A DNA stretch of 64,000 nucleotides from Brasilonema sp. CT11. Its GTDB lineage: Bacteria > Cyanobacteriota > Cyanobacteriia > Cyanobacteriales > Nostocaceae. The translations under genes were made by a program, and so were the position numbers. Below, one piece after another: positions 8,440 through 18,101 of this stretch; positions within the stretch are counted from its first letter, which is position 1, and the number at the start of each line of letters is the position of its first letter. The notes under the pieces were generated by a model. The model worked only from the letters and a program-made list of their open reading frames with translations, was not told the DNA's origin and ran no database searches. The stretch is from positions 50,903 to 114,902 of the forward strand of contig NZ_JABXYX010000011.1 in assembly GCF_017982655.1 (NCBI RefSeq), written 5' to 3'.

Positions 8440-9004
8440 CTCCAGCTCCCTTAGGGGCTAGCCGAAGGGCAAAATATCCTCACGGATGAAATCCTCGAAC
8501 AAGGAAAAAATTGTTTGCTCTGTCTGACTACACCAATTCACTAGTTCTGAGTACTTTTTCTGTTAGGTTAATGACAATAGCTGCGACTTTTTTGGACTTT
8601 AGTCGTAGCTAATTCTACTTATTGACTTAACTTTAGTCCCAGAGAATATATCTATTTTGTTAGAAGATGATAGACATTTTTCAGATGTTTATTACTAGTT
8701 TTTTTTTTACGATGATTACAGTTAAAAAAAATAAAAACTTGTATAAAGTGTATGCTTTATTAGTCATAAACCAGGATCAAATGTCAGGAGCCAGAAGGAA
8801 TGAGTCTTACCAAAAACGAACATACTTCTGTATGAGTAACTTCTGAGTCGAAGGATCTAAAACCTCTTCCTTCTAGGATATCTTTAATTGGGAGGGGTCA
8901 TAATCCTCTCTCAACTTCTTATTCTGACTTCTGAGTTTTTCTGTATTTTTAGCCTCTCTTCACATTCATAAGACATTTTTTTATAGATAAAAACAAGAAG
9001 AGTA
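8440..9004. other. Intergenic region, no gene seen
   Basis: About 565 A/T-rich bases between the kinase remnant and the haem sensor gene. A short GC-rich repeat-like segment is present at about 8440-8500. No open frame with a recognisable product, RNA gene or strong hairpin terminator was found. A weak purine-rich site (AAGAAGAG) precedes the next gene. Confidence 0.4.
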
Positions 9005-10069
9005 ATGAGAAATCATTCTAAGCTTGCTGTCAAATTTACCTTGCTCCTTTCGCTAGTTTTTATAGGTGCTGTGTTAATGAGTAGTTTTGCTTTATCAAAA
9101 ACACTTAAGCATAGAGCTGAAGATGAAATAAACTATAGGGGGCAGCTTATCGTACAAATGATAAATTCAGTCAGAGATTATACTGCTAACCACATCACTA
9201 CTCTAGTTGCACCTAACCTGGAAACTAAACAACATTTTATTCCCGAAAGTATACCAAGTTTTGCAGTGAGAGAGGTATTTGAGAATTTACGAAAAAACAA
9301 AGAATATAAAGATTACTTTTACAAAGATGCCACACTCAACCCAACCAATTTAAGAGACAAAGCAGATGAATTTGAAAGACAACTTCTAGAAAACTTTCGT
9401 AACGAGCCAGAGTTGAAAATCTTGTCAGGTTTTCGGAATATGTCTGGAGACAAATTATTTTACAGTGCTCGTCCTCTGACTCTTAAAGATTCAAGCTGCC
9501 TACGTTGTCATGGCACTCCAGAAACAGCCCCTAAGAGTTATGTAGAAACCTATGGAACAGAAAACGGTTTTGGGTGGAAGCTCAATGAAATTATTGCTAC
9601 TCAAGTTGTTTATTTTCCTGCCAGTGAAATTTTTGACAGAGTTTCTCAAGGTTTTTTATTATTTATCGCAATTTTTCTTGGTATTTTTACCTTAGTGATT
9701 TTTACATTTAATGATTTGCTGAAGCGAAACGTTCTCCAGCCTATCAAACCAATGGCTCAACTGGCTCAAAAAATTAGCACTGATACATTTGTTTATGATC
9801 AAAATGAGAAAGTTGAACTTAGAAGTTTGGTCGCGATCGCTAAGCGCAATGACGAGTTAGGACAATTGGGACAGGTTTTTCTGAGAATGGTGCATCAAGT
9901 TTACACTCGTGAGCAACGCTTGAAAAAACAGATGCAAGAACTAAGTATCCAAATTGATGAAACTAAGAAAGCTCGTCAAGTGGCTGAAATTGTTGATGCT
10001 GATTATTTTCAAAATTTAAGTATACAGGCAAAAGAAATTAGAAAAAAATGGGCAGAAACCGACTCGTGA
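9005..10069 (+). CDS. Membrane sensor with Tll0287-like (DUF3365) haem domain and HAMP
   Basis: The 354-residue protein has an N-terminal membrane helix (about 10-32), an extracytoplasmic DUF3365/Tll0287-like domain with a c-type haem motif CLRCH (Cys165, Cys168, His169), a second membrane helix (about 215-237), a HAMP-like region and a C-terminal coiled coil (about 295-345). It has no kinase, cyclase or methyl-accepting output domain. It probably senses redox state or a small ligand outside the membrane and signals through the HAMP/coil to a separate partner. The MinD-like ATPase gene 60 bases downstream on the same strand is the likely partner. The ligand is not predictable. Confidence 0.8.
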   Translation: MRNHSKLAVKFTLLLSLVFIGAVLMSSFALSKTLKHRAEDEINYRGQLIVQMINSVRDYTANHITTLVAPNLETKQHFIPESIPSFAVREVFENLRKNKEYKDYFYKDATLNPTNLRDKADEFERQLLENFRNEPELKILSGFRNMSGDKLFYSARPLTLKDSSCLRCHGTPETAPKSYVETYGTENGFGWKLNEIIATQVVYFPASEIFDRVSQGFLLFIAIFLGIFTLVIFTFNDLLKRNVLQPIKPMAQLAQKISTDTFVYDQNEKVELRSLVAIAKRNDELGQLGQVFLRMVHQVYTREQRLKKQMQELSIQIDETKKARQVAEIVDADYFQNLSIQAKEIRKKWAETDS

Positions 10070-10130
10070 ATAAGAGTAGAAAAATTATTAGATTTTACCT
10101 CATTTTACTTTTCATCTTTTAGAAAATATC

Positions 10131-10934
10131 ATGTCTAAAATTGTATCCATTCATTCCTTCCGTGGTGGAACTGGTAAATCAAACGTAACTGCGAACCTAG
10201 CAACTATCATCGCTCGTTCTGGTCAACGAGTTGGCATTGTCGATACCGATATTCAATCGCCTGGAATTCACGTTCTTTTTGGTCTCAATGAGGAAAAAAT
10301 AGGCTACACCTTGAATGATTATCTGTGGGGACGCTGTGCTGTTGAAGATGCTGCATACGATGTCACTCCACTTCTCAAGATGAGCCATAAAAACACTGGG
10401 ATAAGAGGTAATATTTACCTGATTCCCTCCAGCATTAAAACTGGCGAGATATCTCGAATATTGCGTGAAGGATATGACGCACGCCTACTCAACGAGGGTT
10501 TCGGCAATCTCATCCGCCGTTTTAAACTGGATTACTTATTCATTGATACTCACCCTGGTATTAATGAAGAAACCTTGCTTTCTGTGATTCTTTCTAATGT
10601 CTTAGTTATTATCCTGCGTCCAGACCACCAGGACTACCAAGGTACGGCAGTCACTGTAGATGTTGCTCGCAAATTAGAGGTGCCTAAAATGCTGCTGGTT
10701 GTTAACAAGGCACTACCAACAATCAACTTTCAGGTTTTAGGGCAACAGATGCAAAAAACTTACAACACAACTGTGGCTAGTATTTTACCTGTCTGTGAAG
10801 AGATGTTTCAATTGGGTAGCAGTGATGTTTTCAGTCTGCGCTATCCGAATCATCCTTGGACACAGGGTGTGAGTGCGATAGCTTCGCTGCTGCCCTTCGG
10901 CAGATCGCAAAACACATCGTTCCAAACAAAATAA
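10131..10934 (+). CDS. MinD/ParA-family P-loop ATPase
   Basis: The 267-residue cytosolic ATPase begins with a deviant Walker A motif FRGGTGKS (residues 10-17). The signature lysine of classical MinD/ParA/CooC proteins (KGGxGK) is Arg11 here, while the P-loop Lys16 is kept. A switch motif VDTDIQSPG and Walker-B-like LFIDTHPG follow. Family members dimerise on ATP and act in positioning, maturation or signalling. There is no ParB or MinC/MinE neighbour, so chromosome partitioning or division-site selection is unlikely. The gene follows the haem sensor closely and probably acts with it. The last residues run through a short GC-rich repeat (near 10880-10905) and may be repeat-derived. Confidence 0.8.
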   Translation: MSKIVSIHSFRGGTGKSNVTANLATIIARSGQRVGIVDTDIQSPGIHVLFGLNEEKIGYTLNDYLWGRCAVEDAAYDVTPLLKMSHKNTGIRGNIYLIPSSIKTGEISRILREGYDARLLNEGFGNLIRRFKLDYLFIDTHPGINEETLLSVILSNVLVIILRPDHQDYQGTAVTVDVARKLEVPKMLLVVNKALPTINFQVLGQQMQKTYNTTVASILPVCEEMFQLGSSDVFSLRYPNHPWTQGVSAIASLLPFGRSQNTSFQTK

Positions 10935-11109
10935 CAAGTTTCTTGGGCGAGAAGAGTTATCTCAGATTTTGACTTGCTTTGTTGTAAATTTACAGCACTT
11001 TTGATTTGCATGAACTACAAACTATATGCTGAGGGCACAGTTAGCTCGTGCCCGTACAACCTACACCTACTCTACAGTTTGGAAACTCCTTGCCAGAAAT
11101 CTCTTTTGC

Positions 11110-12639
11110 TCAGGTGGCAGGTGCAGTCGTCAAATTTTGGTTAGACTCAAAGTAGAGACTGCTCAATTCTTCCAAGGAAACATCCGTCTGCTGTTCTGGA
11201 TTAAGAAAGTAGGGATGGATTGGCAGCAGTTCAGCTTGATCGCGTGCCTGTGGTGAAGATACAATCTGCTCGAGCTGGTTGAGGTAGTTTTGGGCAGTAG
11301 TTTCCCAGGTGTACGTCTTGAGTACCCGTTGCTGACCTGCAACGGCAAAATGCTCCCACTCATCAGAATCGCATAGCAATCGCTCTAAGCCCCGTGCAAT
11401 ATCAGCAGGGTCTTCTGGGTCAACAAGTACGCCATATTCTGTATCTCCCTCTCGCAGGCTCTCGCTAGGACCGCCATTCTGAGTTGCGACTAATGGTAAC
11501 CCCGCAGCCGCCGCTTCTAAGGGAGCCAAGCCAAAGGGTTCATAAAGCGCAGTCAATGCAAACACCGAGCGCCGTTTAGCCATAAACCGATAAGTTGCAG
11601 CTAGTGCTTCTTGTCCTTCTGACAACCCAAATGCACTAATCTTGCCCGACAAGTCGTTTTCTTCGACCACTTTCCGGATGGGCGCTAAGACCTCTTCGGT
11701 GACTTCATCGCTAGTCAACTCTCGCAGCGGATCGTCCAACGCCCCTGTCAACAGCACCAAGTTGGCTCGTTCCTGAAGTGTTTGACTCATTGCAAAAGCT
11801 TGCACCAGCCCTAATAAGTTTTTTTTAGGTTCTAATCGACTGGATGCCAAAATGGCGGGCAAATCCCGACGTGATTCTGCAATATCCCGTGCCAATCGCT
11901 CCTGAACCAGTTGGTAAATACCTTCCTCGTTTTCATAACGCTCTTGAGCACCAAAGATGGAGAAATCTGCTCCCGGTGGAATCACTGCAAAGCGATTGTC
12001 ATTGTTGACATCCACTGCATCACGATAGACTTGGTGAGAGTACTGTTCAAAGCGTTCCTGTCGTGTACTAGTGATATTGATAGCCGAGCGATTCATGCTC
12101 AGGCGTTCCGCTATGATGCGGTATCTGAACTGGAATTGCTCATCTATTTGCGCCACATTCTCTGCAGTGACCTCAAGTTTGTCTATCTTTTGGGCACCGA
12201 GAGAATGACCTGTAAAGGTGAAAGGTATACTAGTTTTCTCCTCAATCAAAACACCGCACAGTCCCCCATCAGCGTAATGGGCAGTCATAGCATCGGGTAA
12301 GCCACCTTCCTCTTCATAAAATTTCAGAATATTGGGTACCCAATCACTTACCAGATGAGGCCATAAAAACTCTTTGGGCACAAATTCTTCCGATCCTGCT
12401 GGTAACCGGATGACACGGACGTTATCGACGCCTGGATAAGTGTCAAAAGGTTCAGCAAACTCTGGCCACTGGGGGTCAATGATTTGACGCGTGAGAATAT
12501 CGACTTTGTGACCCTTTTGAGCTAATGCTATAGCGACTTGTTTGACGTAGATCAACTGACCGCCAAAATCTGCATGTTCCGATATATGACTACTGCTTGA
12601 ATCAAAGTTACCCTGAGGGTTGAGAAATCCAATGTGCAT
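11110..12639 (-). CDS. Sucrose-phosphate-synthase-type glycosyltransferase (GT4)
   Basis: This GT-B fold retaining glycosyltransferase resembles bacterial sucrose-phosphate synthases and relatives that move glucose from a nucleotide sugar to a sugar phosphate. The N-terminus MHIGFLNPQGNF and the HADFGGQLIYVKQ loop are typical of the acceptor domain; RLEPKKN and EPFGLAPLEAAAAG (the E-x7-E motif) mark the donor domain. No C-terminal phosphatase domain is present. The open frame extends 21 codons upstream to 12702, but the ATG at 12639 gives the family's conserved start. Sucrose synthesis would fit osmotic and desiccation stress and carbon transport in filaments. It could instead be a close relative with another acceptor. 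Confidence 0.8.
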   Translation of the reverse strand: MHIGFLNPQGNFDSSSSHISEHADFGGQLIYVKQVAIALAQKGHKVDILTRQIIDPQWPEFAEPFDTYPGVDNVRVIRLPAGSEEFVPKEFLWPHLVSDWVPNILKFYEEEGGLPDAMTAHYADGGLCGVLIEEKTSIPFTFTGHSLGAQKIDKLEVTAENVAQIDEQFQFRYRIIAERLSMNRSAINITSTRQERFEQYSHQVYRDAVDVNNDNRFAVIPPGADFSIFGAQERYENEEGIYQLVQERLARDIAESRRDLPAILASSRLEPKKNLLGLVQAFAMSQTLQERANLVLLTGALDDPLRELTSDEVTEEVLAPIRKVVEENDLSGKISAFGLSEGQEALAATYRFMAKRRSVFALTALYEPFGLAPLEAAAAGLPLVATQNGGPSESLREGDTEYGVLVDPEDPADIARGLERLLCDSDEWEHFAVAGQQRVLKTYTWETTAQNYLNQLEQIVSSPQARDQAELLPIHPYFLNPEQQTDVSLEELSSLYFESNQNLTTAPAT

Positions 12640-13053
12640 CGCCCGCGTCCTAATATAAATTGATTTCCGCCTATCGACTTCAGCCTGAAGACAATAGCAC
12701 AACAGTGTTGGCGAGCCATTTGAGATCTCCCAAGACCGAAGACCGCAGGCAGGGAGGCTATATATGAGCGCAATCTAAAAGTCGATCAAAGAGCTTTCAT
12801 TAATTCCCTTTGGCGTAGACCTTGTTGATTCGCAAATTTTCCTAATATTTCAACTTATCACGAGTTGGTCTCATTTACATATATCGGATAACATATATTT
12901 TGCATGATCAAAAACTGAGCTTTTTGATTCAGGTAAGAGCAATACTAACTTAGGAGTAAAAGCGCAATCTGTGCTCGTGTGAAGTATTGTAAATTTGAAG
13001 AAAACAGAGGATTAACTTTTTCAAGAAAATTCCTAATTCCTTTCAAACTCAAG
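12640..13053. other. Intergenic region, no gene seen
   Basis: A stretch of about 410 bases between two minus-strand genes. It holds the upstream region of the glycosyltransferase and is A/T-rich around 12830-12910. No RNA gene, repeat or convincing promoter was identified. Confidence 0.35.
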
Positions 13054-14553
13054 TCACACTGTCGCGTTTTGGTAGAAAGCTTTCATCTGAGCCAACCATG
13101 AACAGCGCGATTCATCCCAAGTGTAGAACATATGCCCACCTTGAAAATATTTCACACTCAGATTGGGGCGAATTTCTGGATTTAATTTCATCAGATCCGC
13201 CAGATGCTTTGAGGCAAAATAAGAAGTGACCAAATCGAACAATCCATGAGCAATATACACTTGCATATAAGGGTTTAAAGCCATCCCCGCGCGCAGATCG
13301 TCCACCGACCCCAGAAAGCCCTGCTTAAACTCGCCTTTAAGATCGAATTTCCAAGCTTTGAATATTTCCAAGTTCAGCAGATGGTAAGATAAGTCGGTTT
13401 CAACGCCTAACGTGTCCCGCAAGTGACTGTTGATTGCTCCTGTAAATAGGCGATCCAATCCATCAAGGGTGGGATCGCTGCCCTGATAAGTTATGCGATC
13501 AGGAAAAGGATCGATCGCCGTAATCGAAGCGTCGTACAGTCCCACAATCCGCTCTTCATCTCGCAGCAGTTCCCTGGCAAAGACTTCAATGCTGATCCTT
13601 CCTGCTTGTTTCTCAACAAGTTTCACAGGCAAGCCGATTAACCCTGCCAGTTGCTGATAGGCAATCTGGCGCTCATCGGATGTCACGGTATCTCCCATTG
13701 CCAGAAGTGGGATCAGTGTTGCGCGGGCAAATCGTTCTGCAGCTGCTATGTGAGCTTGTAAATCCCCAGGTTCCCCTGCCCATTGGACACGATTGTGATG
13801 AGCAGCAGCCGCCGCAAACGAAGGAATCAGGGTTGCCCAAGCTGTGAGGTTGTAATCACTACCCTCCAGCAGACTGAACTCCAAAGCAGGAGAGATTAGA
13901 ATAGCACCGGAAAGACCAACGCCAAATTCCTGTTGCAGTTTGCGGGCTAACCTGGCAACTCGAAAGCCGCCGTAACTCTCTCCCGCAATAAAGATAGGGG
14001 ACAGCCACCGCTTATGACCAGAGAGAAATCGTTGGATGAATTCTCCCAGTGCTTTCAAGTCTCGCTCGACTTCCCAGAATTCTATCTCTTTGGGTTTATC
14101 TGCCTCCGGAGTATTGGTTTTCTCGCTGTGTTTATCCCGGTCATCTTTATCTTGAGGTAAACTACGGCTAAAACCTGTGCCAATTGGATCGATGAACACC
14201 AGATCCGTAAAGCTAAGCCAACTTTCGACATTGTCCACCACCCGAACTGGAGGTTTGGGCAGACTACCATTACCTCCGAAATAAACGCGCTTCGGACCCA
14301 ATGCTCCCATGTGCAGATAAGCGGAAGCTGCTCCAGGTCCACCATTGAAGACGAAAGTTAGCGGTCGTTGCGAAGCTTCTTTAACATCGGCTAGATAAGC
14401 CACATGAAACATTTCGGCAACAGGTTTTTCATCCTCAAACAGGGTTTGCCATTCGGCGATGGCAGTATAGCTAATCTGCTGCTCGCCAAGTGATAGCGTA
14501 TGCTGAGTGATACTGGACTTGCGGGTTACGGGTGAGTCAGGAGTTTCAGGCAT
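13054..14553 (-). CDS. Serine carboxypeptidase-like hydrolase, family S10
   Basis: The 499-residue alpha/beta hydrolase shows the S10 oxyanion motif NGGPGAAS (70-77), the nucleophile Ser193 in GESYGG, Asp440 in HGLFDL and His474 in GGHMFY, so the catalytic triad is complete. These enzymes remove C-terminal residues from peptides, and some act as acyltransferases. No signal peptide is visible, so it is probably cytoplasmic or exported unconventionally. It stands alone on the minus strand, separated from the export cassette by a repeat-rich region. The substrate is unknown. Confidence 0.85.
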   Translation of the reverse strand: MPETPDSPVTRKSSITQHTLSLGEQQISYTAIAEWQTLFEDEKPVAEMFHVAYLADVKEASQRPLTFVFNGGPGAASAYLHMGALGPKRVYFGGNGSLPKPPVRVVDNVESWLSFTDLVFIDPIGTGFSRSLPQDKDDRDKHSEKTNTPEADKPKEIEFWEVERDLKALGEFIQRFLSGHKRWLSPIFIAGESYGGFRVARLARKLQQEFGVGLSGAILISPALEFSLLEGSDYNLTAWATLIPSFAAAAAHHNRVQWAGEPGDLQAHIAAAERFARATLIPLLAMGDTVTSDERQIAYQQLAGLIGLPVKLVEKQAGRISIEVFARELLRDEERIVGLYDASITAIDPFPDRITYQGSDPTLDGLDRLFTGAINSHLRDTLGVETDLSYHLLNLEIFKAWKFDLKGEFKQGFLGSVDDLRAGMALNPYMQVYIAHGLFDLVTSYFASKHLADLMKLNPEIRPNLSVKYFQGGHMFYTWDESRCSWLAQMKAFYQNATV

Positions 14554-14966
14554 ATTTTAGTAGTTCGGTAAGGGGCAGTGCAAACTGGCAGTAGTGCAAA
14601 ACCTTTTCTGGTAATGGTATTTTTGGCATAAAGGTACAGCCTTCCTAAATAGGATATGAACATCCTCTTCTTCTGTTTCTTTTCTTTGCGTCCTTTGCGG
14701 TACCCTGCGGGAAGCCCTATGGCTAACGCCACGCCTTACGGCTATCGGGGAGAACCTCCGGTTCCGCTGCGCTAACGCAGTCGCCTACGGAGGGAAACCC
14801 TCCTGCAGCGCTGTCTCACCGCTCCGCGTCTACGTTTTTTTTGTTCACGACTTATCTAGGATTGCTGTAATAAAGCTTAACTCATTTTATTGTGTAATTC
14901 GGTTTTGAAAACGCAGATATAATGAGAAGCTAAATAGGATTGCTATAGTAATTCAAATTTCCTATC
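14554..14966. repeat. Intergenic region with GC-rich repeat cluster
   Basis: About 410 bases between the S10 peptidase and the transporter genes. A 'CTTTGCGTCCTTTGCGGT' unit (around 14687-14704) of a widespread cyanobacterial intergenic repeat is followed by a GC-rich run (about 14703-14835) with nested palindromes such as GGTTCCGCTGCGCTAACGC. It is noncoding by appearance. No terminator with a clear T-run was found. Confidence 0.55.
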
Positions 14967-17957
14967 TCAAAGCATTTGTCGAGCCATGAGCTGAGCAAAC
15001 AGCCCCTGTTGATTTGCTAATTGCTCGAAGTTTCCCTGCTGCACTACTCTACCGTCTTGGAGCACATAAATACGGTTAGCATGACGGATTGTGCTGAGTC
15101 GGTGAGCGATCGCAATTCGCGTCACCTGTAACCGCTCCAAACTTTGACTGACAATAGCCTGGGTTTTGTTATCTAGAGCACTCGTGGCTTCATCAAACAG
15201 CAAAATCCGGGGTTTCAACACCAATGCCCGAGCAATCAACAGCCGTTGTCTTTGTCCCCCAGAGAGATTGGTACCCCCCTCACTAACAACAGTGTGCATA
15301 CCCATAGGCATAGCTTGAATATCATCCGCCAACCCTGAGGCGAAGGCTGCTTCCCAAGCTTCATCCATAGTAATTAAGGCACCGCTGGCAATGTTCTCGA
15401 AAAAGGAACCTGACATCATGCGGCTATTTTGCATGACGACACCTAACTGTCGGCGTACCGCATTGACATCCAGCCCAGCTAAATCTTGTCCATCGTAGTA
15501 AATCGTGCCAGATTCTGGGAAGTCAAATCCCAGTAGTAACCGGAACAGAGTAGATTTACCGCTTCCAGAAGGTCCAACAATAGCAATAAACTCTCCCGCC
15601 TCAGCTCGGATAGTCACATCATCCAGCGTCAGTGGTCCATCATCCCGGTAGCGGAAAATTACATGGTCTATAATCACTTTACCCGATAACCTGCCAGGGT
15701 CGGTCTTGCTGGAATTTAATTCTGGTGTCGCTAAAAGAATTGGCTCAGCCCGATTCCACAAAGGCAAAACTTCCAAAACTTCCACAACCGTGTTACTCAA
15801 GCTAGTTGCTCCGCCAATGAATATGCCAAAAGCAGCATTGAATGCCAAGAAAGTGCCAGTAGACAAGCCTTTCCCTGGAACTTGGGTATGAGTCAGTAAG
15901 CTAGTAGCAAACCAAAACAGAACCGCATTCGTTAAAGGTGGCATAATTTTATTGATGACAGTGACGATGTCTTCAATGCCCTGTGTACTCAGCATCAGTT
16001 TGAGTTGATGGCTATACTGCCTACCCCAGTAGGCAAAAGCTCGTGCTTCACATCCAGCGACTCGGAGTTTGGCGACTCCATTGATCAGCTGCACCATAAC
16101 ACCAGACAGTTGTCCTTCTATCTCTAGTAAGGGGCGAACCTTTTGCAGAGTGAGAATCCCAGAGACAATGGTAATAGCAATATTTACAATAGCGACAACA
16201 CAGGCGATCAAAGCCAATGAAGTATTATAGTAAAACAGCAGTCCCAAATTTAACAAAGAAAAAACGCTGGAAAAGATGGTTTTCAAAACAGCGCCACTCA
16301 GTTTTTCCCGGATTTGAGTGATGGAATTGACCCGAGAGTTGAGATCACCGATTGAGTACTGACGAAAAAAGGATGCCCTCAGATTCAACAGCCGATCCCA
16401 TACTGCCGCTTGGATAGAGGAATCTGCAAAGGTTTCCAGCCTAATCAAAGCAAACGCCTGAGTGAGTTCAAATATACTTTCCCCAAAAGCAGCAGCCAAC
16501 AAACCAAAACCGATTTGCAGCAATAATTCCCGCTTCGCATCCGGGATTGCGTTATCGATAAGAATGGCGGTTGCTGTTGGAGTGAGCATCCCCAGCAAGG
16601 TGGTAGCAATTCCAGTCAACAAGATAATAATAAGTTCTCTGAGGTGACCCCGCAGCGCAAACCTAAGCATATCTAAGGTTTTGAGTTTTTTATCGGGTAA
16701 AGGGCGATAAAATACGCAGGCAGAGGGATTCAGCTTGGGGGCACTGCGGGTATTTACGGGGATATGGGTTCCCTCTATTGGATCGAAAATCTCGTAGCGG
16801 GTATCAGACACAGGTAACAAGGCGACTGGACGGTTGTCTTCCACAGTGTAGGTTAGCATTGGACCAGTGTCTTTTTTCCACCACCCATCGGTTAATGTGA
16901 TTTGACGCATCCGTATTCGTGAGGCACGGGCGATCGCTTCCAAAGGATCTTGAACTCGTCTAATATCTTCTGACTTAGCTGGAGGACAAATCTTAACTCC
17001 CAAAGCTCGACCCACTGCACCAACAGCAATAAGAAGGGCTTGGTCTGGGTCATCGGTTGGTGTTACCGTTGGGTAATAGACTGTTTTCCGTGGTTGCAAT
17101 ACAGATGAGAGTTCTTGTAATGTCTCCTCCATCGCCTGATAATTGAGACGTTCTCTTTCCTGAAATCTACGTAATTCTGCGGCTTTATCCTGCTGTTGTA
17201 ATAACTCAATGCAGTCGAGGAAATACGTTTGTAGGAGGTTCAGACTATCTATTAAGATATCTGCATTTTTGATTGCAGAGGTGTTCACACATGATAGTTC
17301 AACTGTGTCCGCAGCCTGTAGCCACATCTGAGTATCTAAGGGCAACATACCGGATGAAGGAAACAACAGCAGTTCCTCAAACCCCATCCATTTGGCAGTT
17401 CCTTGCTGAATTTGTATCCAAGATATGCTGTTTTGCAGAGGTTGGAAGATATCACCACAGCCTAAAGCAAAGTAGTTGATGCCTTCAGGCTGGACTGGGA
17501 GCTTGGGAGCGGTAATATTGGAAAGAACTGAGCTGAGTTGATGAATCCAGTTTTCTATAAAAGTTATTGATTTGCGATCGCCCCTTGGGTGGCTCGCTGC
17601 TGGAGCATCGCCCCAAGAAGACGGGTGCTGTGTGCCATCGTCGTTAACAATCCACTTACTAAAGTCTTCTGTTGATACTCTCAGGAGTTCTGTCTCCTCC
17701 ATCGACACTGCCAGAATTTGGTGTTTCTCATCTTGAGAACTTGGTGCTGTTGAGAACATAGCTTCTCCAGCTCCAACGCTAAATAAATAACGCCGAGAAC
17801 CTTCTGTGATACCATGTTTGACGTTAATAGCAAATAGCGCCAAGGAACCAGATTTTACGATCCAAACCGTCTGCGGATCATCTAGCAGTATCGGTTCATT
17901 ACCTTTAAAAAGATACTGTTGTTCTTGTGGAATTTCTAACTTAATTTGTTTTAGCAT
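14967..17957 (-). CDS. NHLM-type ABC transporter, permease/ATPase with N-terminal sensor-like domain
   Basis: The 996-residue half-transporter belongs to the NHLM export type (nitrile-hydratase-leader/Nif11 microcin systems). The first ~140 residues look like a cyclic-nucleotide-binding or cupin-like domain. The middle part (about 300-420) resembles an inactive peptidase-like domain. A six-helix exporter membrane domain (about 440-720) precedes an ATPase with Walker A GPSGSGKST, signature LSGGQRQR and Walker B LLFDEATSALD. It is the last gene of the minus-strand export cassette, 144 bases after the C39 transporter. The two ABC proteins may pair as a heterodimer or act in turn. The ATPase motifs are intact. 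Confidence 0.88.
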   Translation of the reverse strand: MLKQIKLEIPQEQQYLFKGNEPILLDDPQTVWIVKSGSLALFAINVKHGITEGSRRYLFSVGAGEAMFSTAPSSQDEKHQILAVSMEETELLRVSTEDFSKWIVNDDGTQHPSSWGDAPAASHPRGDRKSITFIENWIHQLSSVLSNITAPKLPVQPEGINYFALGCGDIFQPLQNSISWIQIQQGTAKWMGFEELLLFPSSGMLPLDTQMWLQAADTVELSCVNTSAIKNADILIDSLNLLQTYFLDCIELLQQQDKAAELRRFQERERLNYQAMEETLQELSSVLQPRKTVYYPTVTPTDDPDQALLIAVGAVGRALGVKICPPAKSEDIRRVQDPLEAIARASRIRMRQITLTDGWWKKDTGPMLTYTVEDNRPVALLPVSDTRYEIFDPIEGTHIPVNTRSAPKLNPSACVFYRPLPDKKLKTLDMLRFALRGHLRELIIILLTGIATTLLGMLTPTATAILIDNAIPDAKRELLLQIGFGLLAAAFGESIFELTQAFALIRLETFADSSIQAAVWDRLLNLRASFFRQYSIGDLNSRVNSITQIREKLSGAVLKTIFSSVFSLLNLGLLFYYNTSLALIACVVAIVNIAITIVSGILTLQKVRPLLEIEGQLSGVMVQLINGVAKLRVAGCEARAFAYWGRQYSHQLKLMLSTQGIEDIVTVINKIMPPLTNAVLFWFATSLLTHTQVPGKGLSTGTFLAFNAAFGIFIGGATSLSNTVVEVLEVLPLWNRAEPILLATPELNSSKTDPGRLSGKVIIDHVIFRYRDDGPLTLDDVTIRAEAGEFIAIVGPSGSGKSTLFRLLLGFDFPESGTIYYDGQDLAGLDVNAVRRQLGVVMQNSRMMSGSFFENIASGALITMDEAWEAAFASGLADDIQAMPMGMHTVVSEGGTNLSGGQRQRLLIARALVLKPRILLFDEATSALDNKTQAIVSQSLERLQVTRIAIAHRLSTIRHANRIYVLQDGRVVQQGNFEQLANQQGLFAQLMARQML

Positions 17958-17997
17958 CAGTTGCTTCTGTACAATTAAAAAGAAAAAAATAAGTTTT

Positions 17998-18095
17998 TTA
18001 AATGAGAGCCTTCGCTTCCTCTACGCCTTTGGCTCAGGACGCTTTGTAATTTTGAATTTTGGGGAGCGTTGCGGTGCGCAGCACATTTTGAATTT
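17998..18095. repeat. Short GC-rich and AATTTTGAATTTT repeats between transporter genes
   Basis: The spacer between the two ABC genes holds a GC-rich segment and three copies of a TTTTGAATTTT-like unit. Similar strings occur at 20450-20475, upstream of the C39 transporter. They look like common cyanobacterial intergenic repeats and not control sites. Confidence 0.4.
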
Positions 18096-18101
18096 TGAAT
18101 T

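Noticed and set aside
10131..10934. Chromosome or plasmid partition ParA
   Set aside because: No ParB gene or centromere-like repeats are adjacent, and the signature lysine is replaced by Arg.
11026..11256. 76-codon open frame at the 3' end of the glycosyltransferase gene
   Set aside because: It is mostly antisense to the glycosyltransferase and has no recognisable product.
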